Positions 8,066 to 16,706 of a stretch of 57,920 nt of DNA are shown piece after piece. Made by a program: the position numbers and the translations under genes. Under the pieces are notes generated by a model, which made no database searches, had not been told where the DNA came from, and saw nothing but the letters and a program-made list of their open reading frames with translations. The stretch comes from Anaerolineae bacterium (GTDB lineage Bacteria; Pseudomonadota; Alphaproteobacteria; DSM-16000; Inquilinaceae): positions 1 to 57,920 of the forward strand of contig JANQQD010000063.1 in the NCBI GenBank assembly GCA_028285185.1, read 5' to 3'. Every line of letters begins with the position of its first letter. Positions within the stretch are counted from its first letter, which is position 1.

Positions 8066-8824
8066 ATGACAACGGCGAACAAGATTGCGTTGGTGACCGG
8101 TGCCGGCTCCGGCGTCGGGCGGCAGGTCACCATCGCGATGCTGCGCGAGGGGTATAGCGTGGTGCTGGCCGGCCGCAGGGCGGACGCGCTGGACGACACC
8201 ATTGTGGCTGCCGGCCCTGACGGCGCACGCGCGCTGGCCGTGCCGACGGATGTCAGCGATCCGGCATCGGTCGGCGCCCTGTTCGCCAAGACCAAAGAGG
8301 CATTCGGCCGCCTCGACGTCCTGTTCAACAACGCCGGCGCCAATGTGCCCGCCACGCCGATCGAAGACCTGACCTTCGAGCAGTGGAACATGGTGGTGAG
8401 CGTCAATCTCACCGGCCTGTTCCTGTGCACGCAAGAGGCCGTGCGCCTGATGAAGAGCCAAGAGCCCATGGGCGGACGCATCATCAACAACGGCTCCATC
8501 TCCGCGCACGCGCCGCGGCCCAACAGCGCGCCCTACACGGCCACCAAGCATGCGGTGACGGGCCTGACCCGATGCACTTCGCTGGACGGCCGCAAATACG
8601 ACATCGCCTGCGGCCAGATCGATATCGGCAACGCCGCCACCGACATGGCGTCGCGCATGGCAGACGGCGTGCCGCAGGCCAACGGCACCATCGCGCCAGA
8701 GCCGCTGATGGACCCGGCCCATGTCGCCAGCGCCGTCGTCTACATGGCCAGCCTGCCGCTGGACGCCAACGTGCAGTTCCTGACGGTGATGGCCACCAAG
8801 ATGCCCTTCGTCGGCCGCGGGTGA
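8066..8824 (+). CDS. Short-chain dehydrogenase/reductase
   Basis: A classical SDR of 252 residues. The cofactor motif TGAGSGVG is at 11-18, NNAG at 88-91, and the catalytic Ser144, Tyr157 and Lys161 (YTATK) are all present. Val-Leu-Ala-Gly-Arg-Arg after the second strand suggests preference for NADP(H), since basic residues follow the strand. The C-terminal part differs from fatty-acid reductases ([19 protein letters not shown] is the usual SDR core). The start at 8066 follows GAGAGCGAG and gives the standard N-terminus; longer frames would overlap the divergent hydrolase gene. Substrate not predictable. Confidence 0.9.
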   Translation: MTTANKIALVTGAGSGVGRQVTIAMLREGYSVVLAGRRADALDDTIVAAGPDGARALAVPTDVSDPASVGALFAKTKEAFGRLDVLFNNAGANVPATPIEDLTFEQWNMVVSVNLTGLFLCTQEAVRLMKSQEPMGGRIINNGSISAHAPRPNSAPYTATKHAVTGLTRCTSLDGRKYDIACGQIDIGNAATDMASRMADGVPQANGTIAPEPLMDPAHVASAVVYMASLPLDANVQFLTVMATKMPFVGRG

Positions 8825-8845
8825 GCGGCGAGCCGCCGCACTTTC

Positions 8846-8860
8846 GTTCTTGATACGTTC
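8846..8860 (+). promoter_or_regulatory. LexA-like GTTC-N7-GTTC direct repeat
   Basis: GTTC at 8846-8849 and GTTC at 8857-8860 are separated by seven bases, the form of the alphaproteobacterial LexA (SOS) operator. The element sits inside an 11-bp tandem repeat (CGTTCTTGAT at 8845 and again at 8856), 80 bp before the GST start. With only eight fixed bases, a chance match somewhere in 58 kb is expected, so this is a weak call. Confidence 0.3.
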
Positions 8861-8940
8861 TTGATCAGGATGTGCGGACGCCGTAAGGTCGCGCCATGCC
8901 ATTCGCGACAACGCGAACGCCAGACGATGGAGTGGATGCC

Positions 8941-9570
8941 ATGGCCGGTGAGTCGGAGCTGATCTTCTATCACACGCCACCATCGCGTTCGGGGATCGTG
9001 CGCTGGATGCTGGAGGAGATCGGCTGCCCGTATGAGGTCCGCCTGGTCGGCAAAGGCGCAACGCGGGAGCCGGCGTATATCGCCGTCAACCCAATGGGCA
9101 AGGTTCCCGCGATCGTGCACCAAGGCGTCGTGATCACCGAGGCGGCGGCGATCTGCTGCTACCTTGCCGACACGTTTGCCGATGCCGGCCTGGCCGTGCC
9201 GGTCGGCGACGCGCGGCGGGGCCCATACCTCAAGTGGCTCTTCTTCGGCCCAAGCTGTTTCGAGCCGGCAGTGATCGACCGGATGTGCGAACGGCCGGCT
9301 GCCCCTCCGGCGGCACTGGGATGGGGTGACCTCGACACCGTACTGGATGTGATGGCAGCGGCGCTGGAGCCGGGCCCCTATCTTCTGGGCGAGCGGTTCA
9401 CTGCGGCGGACGTCGTGATCGGCTCCGGCATCCGCTGGGCCATGATGACCGGTAACCTTCCCGAACGTCCGCAGTTCGCGGCCTATGCCGAACGGCTGGC
9501 CGAACGCCCGGCTCTCAAACGCGCAATGGAACTCGATCGCCCGCTGATGGGGTCCGGAACGGCCGGCTGA
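8941..9570 (+). CDS. Glutathione S-transferase family protein
   Basis: The protein has a thioredoxin-fold N-terminal half (ELIFYHTPPSRSGIVRWMLEEIGCPYEV, then NPMGKVPAIVHQGVVITEAAAICCYLAD) and a helical C-terminal half (YLLGERFTAADVVIGSGIRWAM, PQFAAYAERLAERPALKRAM). NPMGKVP with the cis-proline and the ITEAAAI turn are the usual glutathione-binding elements. I start at the ATG at 8941 (209 residues), which puts the fold at the N-terminus and has GGAG upstream; an ATG at 8896 would add 15 residues. It probably forms a transcript with the SRPBCC gene that follows after 89 bp. Confidence 0.88.
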   Translation: MAGESELIFYHTPPSRSGIVRWMLEEIGCPYEVRLVGKGATREPAYIAVNPMGKVPAIVHQGVVITEAAAICCYLADTFADAGLAVPVGDARRGPYLKWLFFGPSCFEPAVIDRMCERPAAPPAALGWGDLDTVLDVMAAALEPGPYLLGERFTAADVVIGSGIRWAMMTGNLPERPQFAAYAERLAERPALKRAMELDRPLMGSGTAG

Positions 9571-9659
9571 CAGTCTGGGCCAAAACTGGCCCGCGATCCG
9601 CTATACTCCGGCATGGATCACAACTGGGGCGGCACCGCCGACCCGAGGGGAGGAAGGAT

Positions 9660-10073
9660 ATGCCGAACGTATCGATGGACGTGCATCTGCCTGTGACGGC
9701 GCAGCAGCTTTGGGACGTGGTCGGGAATTTCGGCGGCATGCCGAAATGGCACCCGGCAGTGGAGAGCAGCGAACTGGAAGACGGCGGCCACAAGCGCACG
9801 CTGAACCTGATGGGTGGCGGCAAGATCGTGGAGACGCTGGAGCATGTCGCGGATGATGAATGGACATACTCCTACGCCATCGTCGACAGCCCGTTGCCGG
9901 TGGCGAACTACAAGGCGACGATGAAGGTGCATCAGAACGAAGACGGCACGTGCCGGTTCGAGTGGTCGAGCGACTTCGCCGCGGCCGGAGCACCGGAACA
10001 ATCCGCAGTCGATGCTATCCAGGGCATCTACCAGGCCGGGTTCGACAACCTGCGCAAGATGTTCGGCGGCTGA
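9660..10073 (+). CDS. SRPBCC-family protein (polyketide cyclase / MxaD-like)
   Basis: The 137-residue protein shows the START/SRPBCC pattern: VSMDVHLPVTAQQLWDVVGNFGGMPKWHPAVESSE at the N-terminus, LEHVADDEWTYSYAIVDSPLPVANYKATMKV in the middle, and CRFEWSSDFAA followed by a long C-terminal helix. Such proteins bind a hydrophobic ligand in a helix-grip cavity; the ligand here is unknown. A strong ribosome site GGGAGGAAGG precedes the ATG. It follows a GST gene and is convergent with mgtE. Confidence 0.88.
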   Translation: MPNVSMDVHLPVTAQQLWDVVGNFGGMPKWHPAVESSELEDGGHKRTLNLMGGGKIVETLEHVADDEWTYSYAIVDSPLPVANYKATMKVHQNEDGTCRFEWSSDFAAAGAPEQSAVDAIQGIYQAGFDNLRKMFGG

Positions 10074-10115
10074 TACCGCGGGCCGACCGCCTGGCGAATT
10101 CGCCCCATGGCACGA

Positions 10116-10147
10116 GCGGGTGTCGGATGTGAGTAGCCGGCACCCGC
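10116..10147. terminator. Hairpin between convergent SRPBCC and mgtE genes
   Basis: An 11-bp stem (10116-10126 with 10137-10147, one G-T wobble) closes a 10-base loop. It lies between two convergent stop codons and could stop transcripts from both sides, though it has no T-run. Confidence 0.45.
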
Positions 10148-10198
10148 AACGTTGCAGAGCCGGGGGATTGAAACGGAAGTGGCGGGACGATGCTCGGC

Positions 10199-11620
10199 CT
10201 AGTGAAAATAGATCAGCGTGGCTGAGACGAAGTAGACCAGGATCCCCACGACATCGTTGGTGACGGTGATAAACGGGCCGGTCGATACCGCGGGGTCGAT
10301 GCCGACGCGGTCCAGCAGCAGCGGCATCGCCGCCCCCATCAGCGTTGCCAGCATGACGACCAGAGTGAGCGCGGCACCGATCGTCAGCGCCAATGCGGTC
10401 GGCCGTTCGAGACTTTCCGGCGCGAGCGTGGCCACGGCAAAGACGAACAGCCCCACCAGCAGCGCGGCGCCCAAGCCGTTGAGAAGCGCGGTGGCGGCCT
10501 CTTTGGCGAAACGCAGGCCGAGACCCGCGTTCCATACGCTGCCATAGGCCAAACCTTGCACCGCCACCGAGGCGCTCTGAATGCCGGCATTGCCGGCTGT
10601 GGCGGCAACCAGCGGAATGAACGCGGCCAGAATGGCGGCCTCTTCCAGCGCCTGCTCGAAGTGCAGAATGATAAGGGCGCCCAGCACCGACCCGATCATG
10701 CCGACAACCAGCCAGACGAAACGCCCGCGGACCATGCGCAACACCGTGTCGTCGGGCCGCGCGTCCGGGTCGACGCCGGCCATGAGCATGGCGTCTTCCT
10801 GCGCTTCCAGGCGCATGACATCGCGCAGTTCATCGACCGTGATCCGCCCGATCAGGCGATGGCCTTCATCGACGACGGGCAGGGTGACAAGGTCGTACCG
10901 CTCGGCCAGCAGCATCACCTCTTCACGATCCATCGACGCAGAGATGACGACGACATCGGTACGCATGACGTCGCCGACCCGCATCTCCGATGCCTGGAGC
11001 AGGAGGTCGTAGAGCTTCAGCATGCCCAGCAGTTCTTGGTCGCCACCGATGATGTACACGGCATAGAGCCGCTCAATGTCGCTTGCCTTGAGCCGGATCT
11101 CCTCCACCGCCTGGGCCACGGTCCAATCCGGCGGCACGGCGACAAAGCGCCGATCCATGATGGCGCCGGCCGACTCCCTGTCATGGCCGAGACGCTGGCG
11201 AAGCTCGTCGCCGTCGTTCAACCGCGGCAGCAGCGCCTCAACGCTGGCGGCGGGAAGCTGCGATAGCAGGTTCACCGCGTCGGCGATCTGCAATCTGCCG
11301 ATGATCTCAGCCTGCCGGGCGAGCGTCGCCTCTTCCATCAGCACGGCGCGCAAGCGGGGATCGATGGCGGCGACCACATTGGCTGCCGGCCCGGGCGGCA
11401 ACCAGCCATGGAGCTTACGCGCCCGTTTCAGCGGCAGGTGGACCAGCAGTTCGACCACATCGGCCGGATGCCAGCCCGTCAGCCGCTCAACCAGCGCCTC
11501 TCGGTCGCCCGCCTTGACGGCCTTGGCGACCTTCTTCACCAGCGGTCGATTGCCCTCGTGCAGCTCGCCCGGGGCACCCCGCTGCCACGTCAACCCGGAC
11601 GGCCAATCGCTTCCGTTCAT
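10199..11620 (-). CDS. mgtE: Magnesium transporter MgtE
   Basis: A 473-residue MgtE-family channel. An N-terminal helical domain (LVKKVAKAVKAGDREALVERLTGWHPADVVELLVHLP) is followed by a CBS pair (about residues 150-280, with MDRRFVAVPPDWTVAQAVEEIR and VMRTDVVVISASMDREEVM) and five C-terminal membrane helices. The pore signature is PLVAATAGNAGIQSASVAVQGLA, with Ala where many relatives have Gly, and the last helix pair includes DPAVSTGPFITVTNDVVGILVYF, carrying the Asp that lines the magnesium pathway. The CBS domains normally close the pore when internal magnesium is high. Single gene, convergent with the SRPBCC gene. I see no M-box riboswitch upstream. Confidence 0.95.
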   Translation of the reverse strand: MNGSDWPSGLTWQRGAPGELHEGNRPLVKKVAKAVKAGDREALVERLTGWHPADVVELLVHLPLKRARKLHGWLPPGPAANVVAAIDPRLRAVLMEEATLARQAEIIGRLQIADAVNLLSQLPAASVEALLPRLNDGDELRQRLGHDRESAGAIMDRRFVAVPPDWTVAQAVEEIRLKASDIERLYAVYIIGGDQELLGMLKLYDLLLQASEMRVGDVMRTDVVVISASMDREEVMLLAERYDLVTLPVVDEGHRLIGRITVDELRDVMRLEAQEDAMLMAGVDPDARPDDTVLRMVRGRFVWLVVGMIGSVLGALIILHFEQALEEAAILAAFIPLVAATAGNAGIQSASVAVQGLAYGSVWNAGLGLRFAKEAATALLNGLGAALLVGLFVFAVATLAPESLERPTALALTIGAALTLVVMLATLMGAAMPLLLDRVGIDPAVSTGPFITVTNDVVGILVYFVSATLIYFH

Positions 11621-11813
11621 CGGTACCCCCGGCTACGCCAGCGCAGATGTCCCACAACGGCAATCGGGTCTCAACGCCGATGCGCTTCTGACTCACGCCA
11701 TAGCGACCGGGCGACCGCCCTCGACGGTCCGGAGCGGCGCCAGGGGGTGAAACGTGGCCGCATCGCCGCTATGATGAGATGAGAGAAAATCACCTTTGTG
11801 GAGCGGTTGTTCC

Positions 11814-12713
11814 GTGGGCTTTCAGCTTCCTCCGCTGGCATCGCTGCGGCTGTTTGAGGCCGCCGCGCGGCTGCGGAGCTTCAAGACGGCAGCAGATGAA
11901 CTGGGCGTCACGCCCAGCGCCGTCAGCCACGGCATCGCCGGCCTCGAAGACTGGCTGGGAACGCCGCTGTTCGTCCGCGACGGTCGCCGGCTGTCCCTGA
12001 CGCAGGCCGGCGAAGACTTCCTGCCGCATATTGCCGAAGGCCTCTCGATGATCGCGTCAGGGACCCGGCGCATCTCCCCCTGGCAAGGAGAACGTCGCGT
12101 CCATGTCAGCGTTGCTCCGAGCTTCGCGCGGCTGTGGCTGCTGCCGAGGCTGCCCGGTTTTCGCGGCCTCAAAACGGGGATCCGCCTACATGTCGATACC
12201 AGCCACCGCCAGGCTGTCCTGCCGCTGGACGGTATGGACGCGGCGATCCGCATGGGCACTGGCCCTTGGCCAGCCTCGCACTCTGAGTTGCTGTTTCGCG
12301 AGGCGCTGCTGCCGGTTGCATCACCGCGCTATGCCCGATCCGTCGCCGGTCACGGCGCTCTCGACTGGGCGTCTCTGCCGCTGATCCGGGTCACGTCGGT
12401 CGAACACGATTGGGATACGTGGCTGCTCAGCCGGGGGCTCGAGATCCCGCCCAACGCTGCTCTCCATGTCGACGTTGTCCATCTTGCCCTTCAGGCAGCT
12501 GCAGTCGGTCTGGGCGTGGCCCTCTGCCGCCTGCCGCTGTGCACGGACACGTGCAAGGACCTGGGCCTGCAGCCGCTGACCGCAACGCCTGTCGAGATAC
12601 CGACGGGCTATTGGCTAACCGTCCCAAGCGGCCGCGAGCCCCGCCGCGAGGTGGACGCGTTCTGCCGCTGGGTGAGAGACGAGGCCTCGCAGGCCACCTC
12701 TTTAAGTGAATGA
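11814..12713 (+). CDS. LysR-family transcriptional regulator (GcvA-like)
   Basis: The N-terminal winged helix LPPLASLRLFEAAARLRSFKTAADELGVTPSAVSHGIAGLEDWLGTPLFVRDGRRLSLTQAG is a textbook LysR DNA-binding domain of the GcvA type. The remaining ~210 residues form the effector-binding fold. I take the GTG at 11814 as start (299 residues) because GGAG lies ten bases upstream; a TTG at 11796 would add six residues. It lies 91 bp upstream of an enoyl-CoA hydratase on the same strand, which it may regulate. LysR genes more often diverge from their targets, so this pairing is not certain. Confidence 0.9.
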   Translation: MGFQLPPLASLRLFEAAARLRSFKTAADELGVTPSAVSHGIAGLEDWLGTPLFVRDGRRLSLTQAGEDFLPHIAEGLSMIASGTRRISPWQGERRVHVSVAPSFARLWLLPRLPGFRGLKTGIRLHVDTSHRQAVLPLDGMDAAIRMGTGPWPASHSELLFREALLPVASPRYARSVAGHGALDWASLPLIRVTSVEHDWDTWLLSRGLEIPPNAALHVDVVHLALQAAAVGLGVALCRLPLCTDTCKDLGLQPLTATPVEIPTGYWLTVPSGREPRREVDAFCRWVRDEASQATSLSE

Positions 12714-12720
12714 AATTCAT
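12710..12720. promoter_or_regulatory. Short palindrome between lysR-type gene and hydratase gene
   Basis: ATGAAATTCAT (five-base arms around a central A) overlaps the stop region of the LysR gene, 84 bp before the hydratase start. It is AT-rich within GC-rich surroundings and could be part of a regulator site or promoter, but it is too short to be sure. Confidence 0.2.
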
Positions 12721-12804
12721 GAAAGGGGAGCGTTAGTCGTTTGCCCCTCCCCTGCCGTCCAGCGCAGTCTCGCCGGACATCATTGGAAGGGGAGACCAGA
12801 GGAT

Positions 12805-13596
12805 ATGGCAGATACCGTTCTCTGCACCGTCGATGACGGGATCGCGACCCTCACGCTCAATCGCCCGGATAAGCTGAACGCGATCAATTACGACATGGCC
12901 GACACGCTGTTGGCACTGCTCGACCGGCTGGAGACCGATGACGTCGTCCGCGCGGTGATCCTGACCGGGGCCAGCGACGCGGCCTTCTCAGCCGGCGGGG
13001 ACATCCACGAGTTTTCCCAGAGCGTGGCGCTGGGCGCCAACGCCGCGGTCCGCGACTTCGTGCGCCGCGGGCAGGCCATGACGGCCCGGCTCGAGGCCTT
13101 TCCCAAGCCGGTGATCGCCGCCGTCAACGGCCTCGCGTTCGGCGGCGGCTGCGAGATCGCCGAGGCGGTTCATCTCGCCGTTGCGAGCGAGAAGGCGATC
13201 TTTGCCAAGCCGGAGATCAACCTGGGCATGCCGCCGACCTTCGGCGGAACACAGCGCCTTTCGAGACTGGCCGGCCGCAAGCGGGCGCTGGAGCTGCTGC
13301 TCACGGCCGACCGATTCAGCGCCAGCCGCGCACTGGACATGGGCCTGGTGAACGCCGTCGTGCCGGACGAAGACCTTATGGCCTGCGCCCGCACCCTAGC
13401 GGCCCGGATCATGCGCCACTCGCCACTTGCCGCCGCCAGCATCATCACCGCAGTCACCCGGGGGCTGAACATGGGCGTTGCGGAAGGCCTGCTGACCGAA
13501 AGCGAGCAGTTCGCGAAACTGGTCCCGACGCATGACCTGCGCGAGGGCCTGGATGCCTGGATCGCCCGGCGGCGGCCGCACTATACCGGCGCGTAA
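12805..13596 (+). CDS. Enoyl-CoA hydratase/isomerase family protein
   Basis: A 263-residue crotonase-fold enzyme. The oxyanion-hole segments AFSAGGDIHEF (about 60-70) and NGLAFGGGCEIAEA (about 108-121) are present, as are both acidic residues used by true hydratases: Glu117 in GGGCE and Glu137 in KPEINLG. It is therefore likely to hydrate an enoyl-CoA rather than act only as an isomerase. The ATG at 12805 has GGGGAG and AGAGGA upstream; an earlier ATG at 12706 lacks conserved sequence and overlaps the LysR gene. The substrate chain is unknown; the role is in fatty-acid or aromatic degradation. Confidence 0.92.
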   Translation: MADTVLCTVDDGIATLTLNRPDKLNAINYDMADTLLALLDRLETDDVVRAVILTGASDAAFSAGGDIHEFSQSVALGANAAVRDFVRRGQAMTARLEAFPKPVIAAVNGLAFGGGCEIAEAVHLAVASEKAIFAKPEINLGMPPTFGGTQRLSRLAGRKRALELLLTADRFSASRALDMGLVNAVVPDEDLMACARTLAARIMRHSPLAAASIITAVTRGLNMGVAEGLLTESEQFAKLVPTHDLREGLDAWIARRRPHYTGA

Positions 13597-13736
13597 CCTC
13601 TCCCGGCGGTCTTGCGCTCACGCCAATCCTGCGCGCCGTCGGCAGTTCGGTCGTTCAGGCGGTCGGCAGCAACATCGGTCAAACGCGCCGATGCCGGACC
13701 GTGCACAACGTCCCTGAAGCTTCGTGAGGTCCGCCG

Positions 13737-14570
13737 GTGAGCCCTGTGCAGAAAGCCATCTGGTATATCGAAAGCCACTTTGCGGACGATGTCGTGTTGG
13801 ATGACATCGCCCAGGCCAGCGGCGTCTCGCGTTACCACCTGGTTCGCGCCTTCGGCCTGGCGACGGGATGCTCGGTGATGCGCTACGTGCGCGCCCGGCG
13901 ACTGTCCGAGGCCGCCAAGGCGCTTGCCAACGGTGCGCCCGGCATTCTGGCCGTGGCGATCGACGCGGGGTACGGCTCCCACGAAGCCTTCACGCGGGCG
14001 TTCTGCGATCAGTTCGGGGTACCGCCCGAAACGGTCCGCGCCCGCGGCGACACCAACCACCTGCCTTTGACGGAGCCGCTGAAGATGAACGAAACGGTAT
14101 TGGAGACGATTGCCGAGCCGCGCCTGGAAGATGGGCGGCGCATGACCGTCGTGGGGCTCGCCGAGCGCTACACGGATGAGACCAGTGCCGGCATCCCGGC
14201 GCAATGGCAGCGCTTCCTGCCCTATCTCGGCACGATCGCCGGGCAGGTCGGGGGCGCGACCTACGGCGTGTGCTGCGACAGCGATGCCAACGGGAATGTC
14301 AAATACCTGTGCGGCGTCGAGGTCTCAGGCCCGTCTGACCTCCCACCGGAATTCAGCCGTGTGGACATACCGGCATGCCGCTACGCCATCTTCACACATT
14401 ACGGCCATATCTCCGGGATCCGCCGGACATGGCGGACGATCTATACGAAATGGCTTCCGGCCTCCCGCCTGATGCGCGCCGAAGGCCCGGATTTCGAAAG
14501 GTACAGCGAAGATTTCGACCCCGAAGGCGGCACGGGCGGCATCGAGATCTGGATACCGGTTCACGCCTAG
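13737..14570 (+). CDS. AraC-family regulator with GyrI-like effector domain
   Basis: The first ~100 residues form an AraC two-helix-turn-helix domain (AIWYIESHFADDVVLDDIAQASGVSRYHLVRAF, then IDAGYGSHEAFTRAFCDQFGVPPETVR). The rest (about 115-277) is a GyrI-like/AraC effector-binding domain (RRMTVVGLAERYTD, YGVCCDSD, YLCGVEV, YAIFTHYGHISGIRRTW, IEIWIPV), as in Rob and similar sensors of small hydrophobic compounds. The start is a GTG at 13737 with GTGAGG upstream. It stands alone and faces the superoxide dismutase gene tail to tail, with a shared terminator hairpin at 14597. Confidence 0.9.
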   Translation: MSPVQKAIWYIESHFADDVVLDDIAQASGVSRYHLVRAFGLATGCSVMRYVRARRLSEAAKALANGAPGILAVAIDAGYGSHEAFTRAFCDQFGVPPETVRARGDTNHLPLTEPLKMNETVLETIAEPRLEDGRRMTVVGLAERYTDETSAGIPAQWQRFLPYLGTIAGQVGGATYGVCCDSDANGNVKYLCGVEVSGPSDLPPEFSRVDIPACRYAIFTHYGHISGIRRTWRTIYTKWLPASRLMRAEGPDFERYSEDFDPEGGTGGIEIWIPVHA

Positions 14571-14596
14571 CTGCCTTCAATGCCTCAGTATCCGGT

Positions 14597-14641
14597 CCGC
14601 CGTCCGATACCAAGGCGATGCCTGCGGGGATCGGACGGCGG
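14597..14641. terminator. Bidirectional terminator hairpin
   Basis: A perfect 12-bp stem (14597-14608 with 14630-14641) with a 21-base loop lies midway between the convergent AraC-type regulator and superoxide dismutase genes. There is no long T-run on either side, so efficiency is uncertain. Confidence 0.5.
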
Positions 14642-14668
14642 CTCAGAACGGCGACGGCAAAGACAGCG

Positions 14669-15364
14669 TCAACTGGGCAGGCGGTCGGCCACCACGGACC
14701 AGTTGATCAAGCTGTCAAGAACGGCGCGGACATGCTCGCCCCTGCGGTTCTCGTAGTCGAGGTAGTATGCATGCTCCCACACATCGATGCCGATCAACGC
14801 GGTCCGGCCGTGTGCCAGTGGATTGTCCGCGTTGCGCAGACCTTCCAGCCAGAGCTGCCCGGCATGATAAGTCAACCACGCCCAGCCACTGCCGAACACT
14901 GACCCGGCTGTGCTCACAAACTGCTCTTTGAATGTCTCGAGATCGCCGAAGGTCTCGTCGATCATGCCCGCCAGTCGCCCCTCAGGTGCAGAGGGACCTC
15001 CGGGCACGAACTGATCCCAATAAACGACGTGGTTCCACGCTTGGCCGGCATTGTTGAATACGGGTTGCAGTGACGGGATGCCTGAAGACGCCTGCACCGC
15101 CTCTTCCAAAGACAACTCAGCCAGCGCGGTGCCTTCTGTCAGCCTGTTGAGGTTTCGGAAATAGCCGGCGTGATGCCGCCCATAGTGCAGCCCGACGGTA
15201 TGCGCACTGATCACCGGCTCCAACGCAGAGTCGTCGTACGGCAGCGCCGGGTGGTCAAAGGCCCGAGCCGGCCGCGTCCATAGCGCCGGGGCCGCGAAAA
15301 CTGTGGCGGATACGGCCGCAAGACTGAGCATCCTGCGACGACCGAGTGTGATGGATGACGTCAT
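14669..15364 (-). CDS. sodB: Exported Fe-type superoxide dismutase with twin-arginine-like leader
   Basis: From the ATG at 15364 the 231-residue protein begins MTSSITLGRRRMLSLAAVSA and ends its leader near residue 35 (ARAFDHPALPYD), so the enzyme should be sent to the periplasm folded, with its metal. The metal ligands are His60 (LHYGRHH), His112 (AWNHVVYW), Asp194 and His198 (DVWEHAYY). Gln108 in NNAGQAWNH sits where iron enzymes carry their outer-sphere glutamine, and FGSGWAWL is typical, so iron is the likelier metal. It removes superoxide arising outside the cytoplasm. Periplasmic SODs are more often Cu/Zn; an iron enzyme with its own leader is less common. A longer frame to 15586 would hide the leader. 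Confidence 0.9.
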   Translation of the reverse strand: MTSSITLGRRRMLSLAAVSATVFAAPALWTRPARAFDHPALPYDDSALEPVISAHTVGLHYGRHHAGYFRNLNRLTEGTALAELSLEEAVQASSGIPSLQPVFNNAGQAWNHVVYWDQFVPGGPSAPEGRLAGMIDETFGDLETFKEQFVSTAGSVFGSGWAWLTYHAGQLWLEGLRNADNPLAHGRTALIGIDVWEHAYYLDYENRRGEHVRAVLDSLINWSVVADRLPS

Positions 15365-15614
15365 GCGAGTGTCCTTGCAATGGGTCACGGGCCCGCTTGA
15401 GCTATGGTATCCATCGTCGCAGGTCCAGCCCCCTCCTGCAGAAGTGATCCGGCAATGGTAACGCCCGGCAGGCACTCGCGGATGTGCGCTTCGGCCTTGC
15501 ATGCCGGCCTCCATAGTGGCAATCCAAGATATGGTGTGCTGACCAGAGAGGCAGGGGCCACCAGTCGATGGGCCGTCCGGCTGCATTCCTCTCTTAAACG
15601 GGCAACGAGGGACG

Positions 15615-16010
15615 ATGATGAGAACCAGTTTCGGTTGGCTCGCCGCTGCGGCCGTTGCGTTCGGGCTTTCAGGGGCGGCGGCTCAGGAAGGCCAGCCTCC
15701 GGAGGCGCCGCCGCCGGAAATGACGACGGAAGAGCGCTTCATTGCGATGCATGGCGCAATCGTCGCCTATGAACGGTGCCGCGGCATCCGGTTCGATGAA
15801 GAACAGGCGATGGCCTTGAACCAGCGAGTGCGCGAGCTGATCGGTGAGAGCTTCGGGGCCGGCACGACGCTGCAGCTGATCTACGAAGCGCGCGAGACGA
15901 TGACGCGGCGGGTGACAGCGGAAGGTTGCGGCGGGGATCGTGTGACCGAAGCGCTGACGCTGTTCCAGACCAATCTGGCGGACGCCGTCTCTCTGATCGA
16001 CGCCCAGTAG
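15615..16010 (+). CDS. Small exported protein of unknown function
   Basis: The 131-residue product has a clear signal peptide (MMRTSFGWLAAAAVAFGLSGAAA|QEG), a Pro/Glu-rich linker (GQPPEAPPPEMTTEER) and a helical domain of about 90 residues with two cysteines (ERCRGI and EGCGGD) that may pair. No family recognised. An acceptable ribosome site (ACGAGGGACG) lies upstream. It diverges from the superoxide dismutase gene and is convergent with the XRE regulator. Confidence 0.7.
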   Translation: MMRTSFGWLAAAAVAFGLSGAAAQEGQPPEAPPPEMTTEERFIAMHGAIVAYERCRGIRFDEEQAMALNQRVRELIGESFGAGTTLQLIYEARETMTRRVTAEGCGGDRVTEALTLFQTNLADAVSLIDAQ

Positions 16011-16077
16011 CGCCTGGTCGCCGCGATGGCGGCCTGGGGAATGGCGCGTCCGCCCCGAAGGCGGACGCTGCCCATCC

Positions 16078-16524
16078 TCAATGTTCGGTCACACCTTCCT
16101 CGCGACCCAGCGCACGGGCCAGATCCACGAGGCGCTTGCGCACCGATGTGCTGGGAATACGGTAGTATGCGCGAACAAGCTCCAGCGTCTCGCGGCTGGC
16201 CATCCGGTCGCTGCCGTTGCCCTCCTCCTCCATGACGGAGTCGGCGCTGGGAGCCGGAAGCCCGTCGAAGAAATAGGTGATCGGCACATCCAGGATCTGC
16301 GTCAGCAGATGCAGACGGCTGGCGCTGATCCGGTTGGCACCCCGCTCGTACTTCTGGACCTGCTGGAAGGAGACGCCGAACGCCTGAGCCAGCTTCTCCT
16401 GGCTCATGCCCAGAAGCGTACGCCGCTGGCGAAGCCGATGGCCGACATACACGTCGACCGGGTCGGGACCGTCCTCGGCGATGGTCTTGCGCCGCCGCCG
16501 ACGGGTCTCCGCTACGATTGTCAT
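16078..16524 (-). CDS. XRE-family helix-turn-helix regulator
   Basis: The 148-residue protein has an arginine-rich N-terminal stretch (ETRRRRRKT), then a Cro/C1-type domain at about residues 28-85: VGHRLRQRRTLLGMSQEKLAQAFGVSFQQVQKYERGANRISASRLHLLTQILDVPITYFFDG. This type, with FQQVQKYERG and a C-terminal helical part, is common in several copies in alphaproteobacterial genomes. The ATG at 16524 has AAAGGAG upstream. It lies downstream of the peptide ABC operon on the same strand, 182 bp after the last stop; whether it controls that operon is unknown. Confidence 0.9.
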   Translation of the reverse strand: MTIVAETRRRRRKTIAEDGPDPVDVYVGHRLRQRRTLLGMSQEKLAQAFGVSFQQVQKYERGANRISASRLHLLTQILDVPITYFFDGLPAPSADSVMEEEGNGSDRMASRETLELVRAYYRIPSTSVRKRLVDLARALGREEGVTEH

Positions 16525-16706
16525 GGTGTCTTGCTCCTTTGTCGGAGAGCGCCCCACCAAGGCGGGAACACCCTCGCTTACCCTCACCCTTTATCGTTGC
16601 TTGGGGGCATCGGGATCACTGCGGCCCCCAGCATTGTCGGCAGCACGGGCATTCCGCCGCAGCCACCACCAGCAGTATACATATGATTTCTACGGATTCC
16701 GCAACC

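Noticed and set aside
16602..16630. Seven-base stem TGGGGGC/GCCCCCA downstream of the peptide ABC operon
   Set aside because: Too short, with no T-run in the direction of the operon, to be called a terminator.
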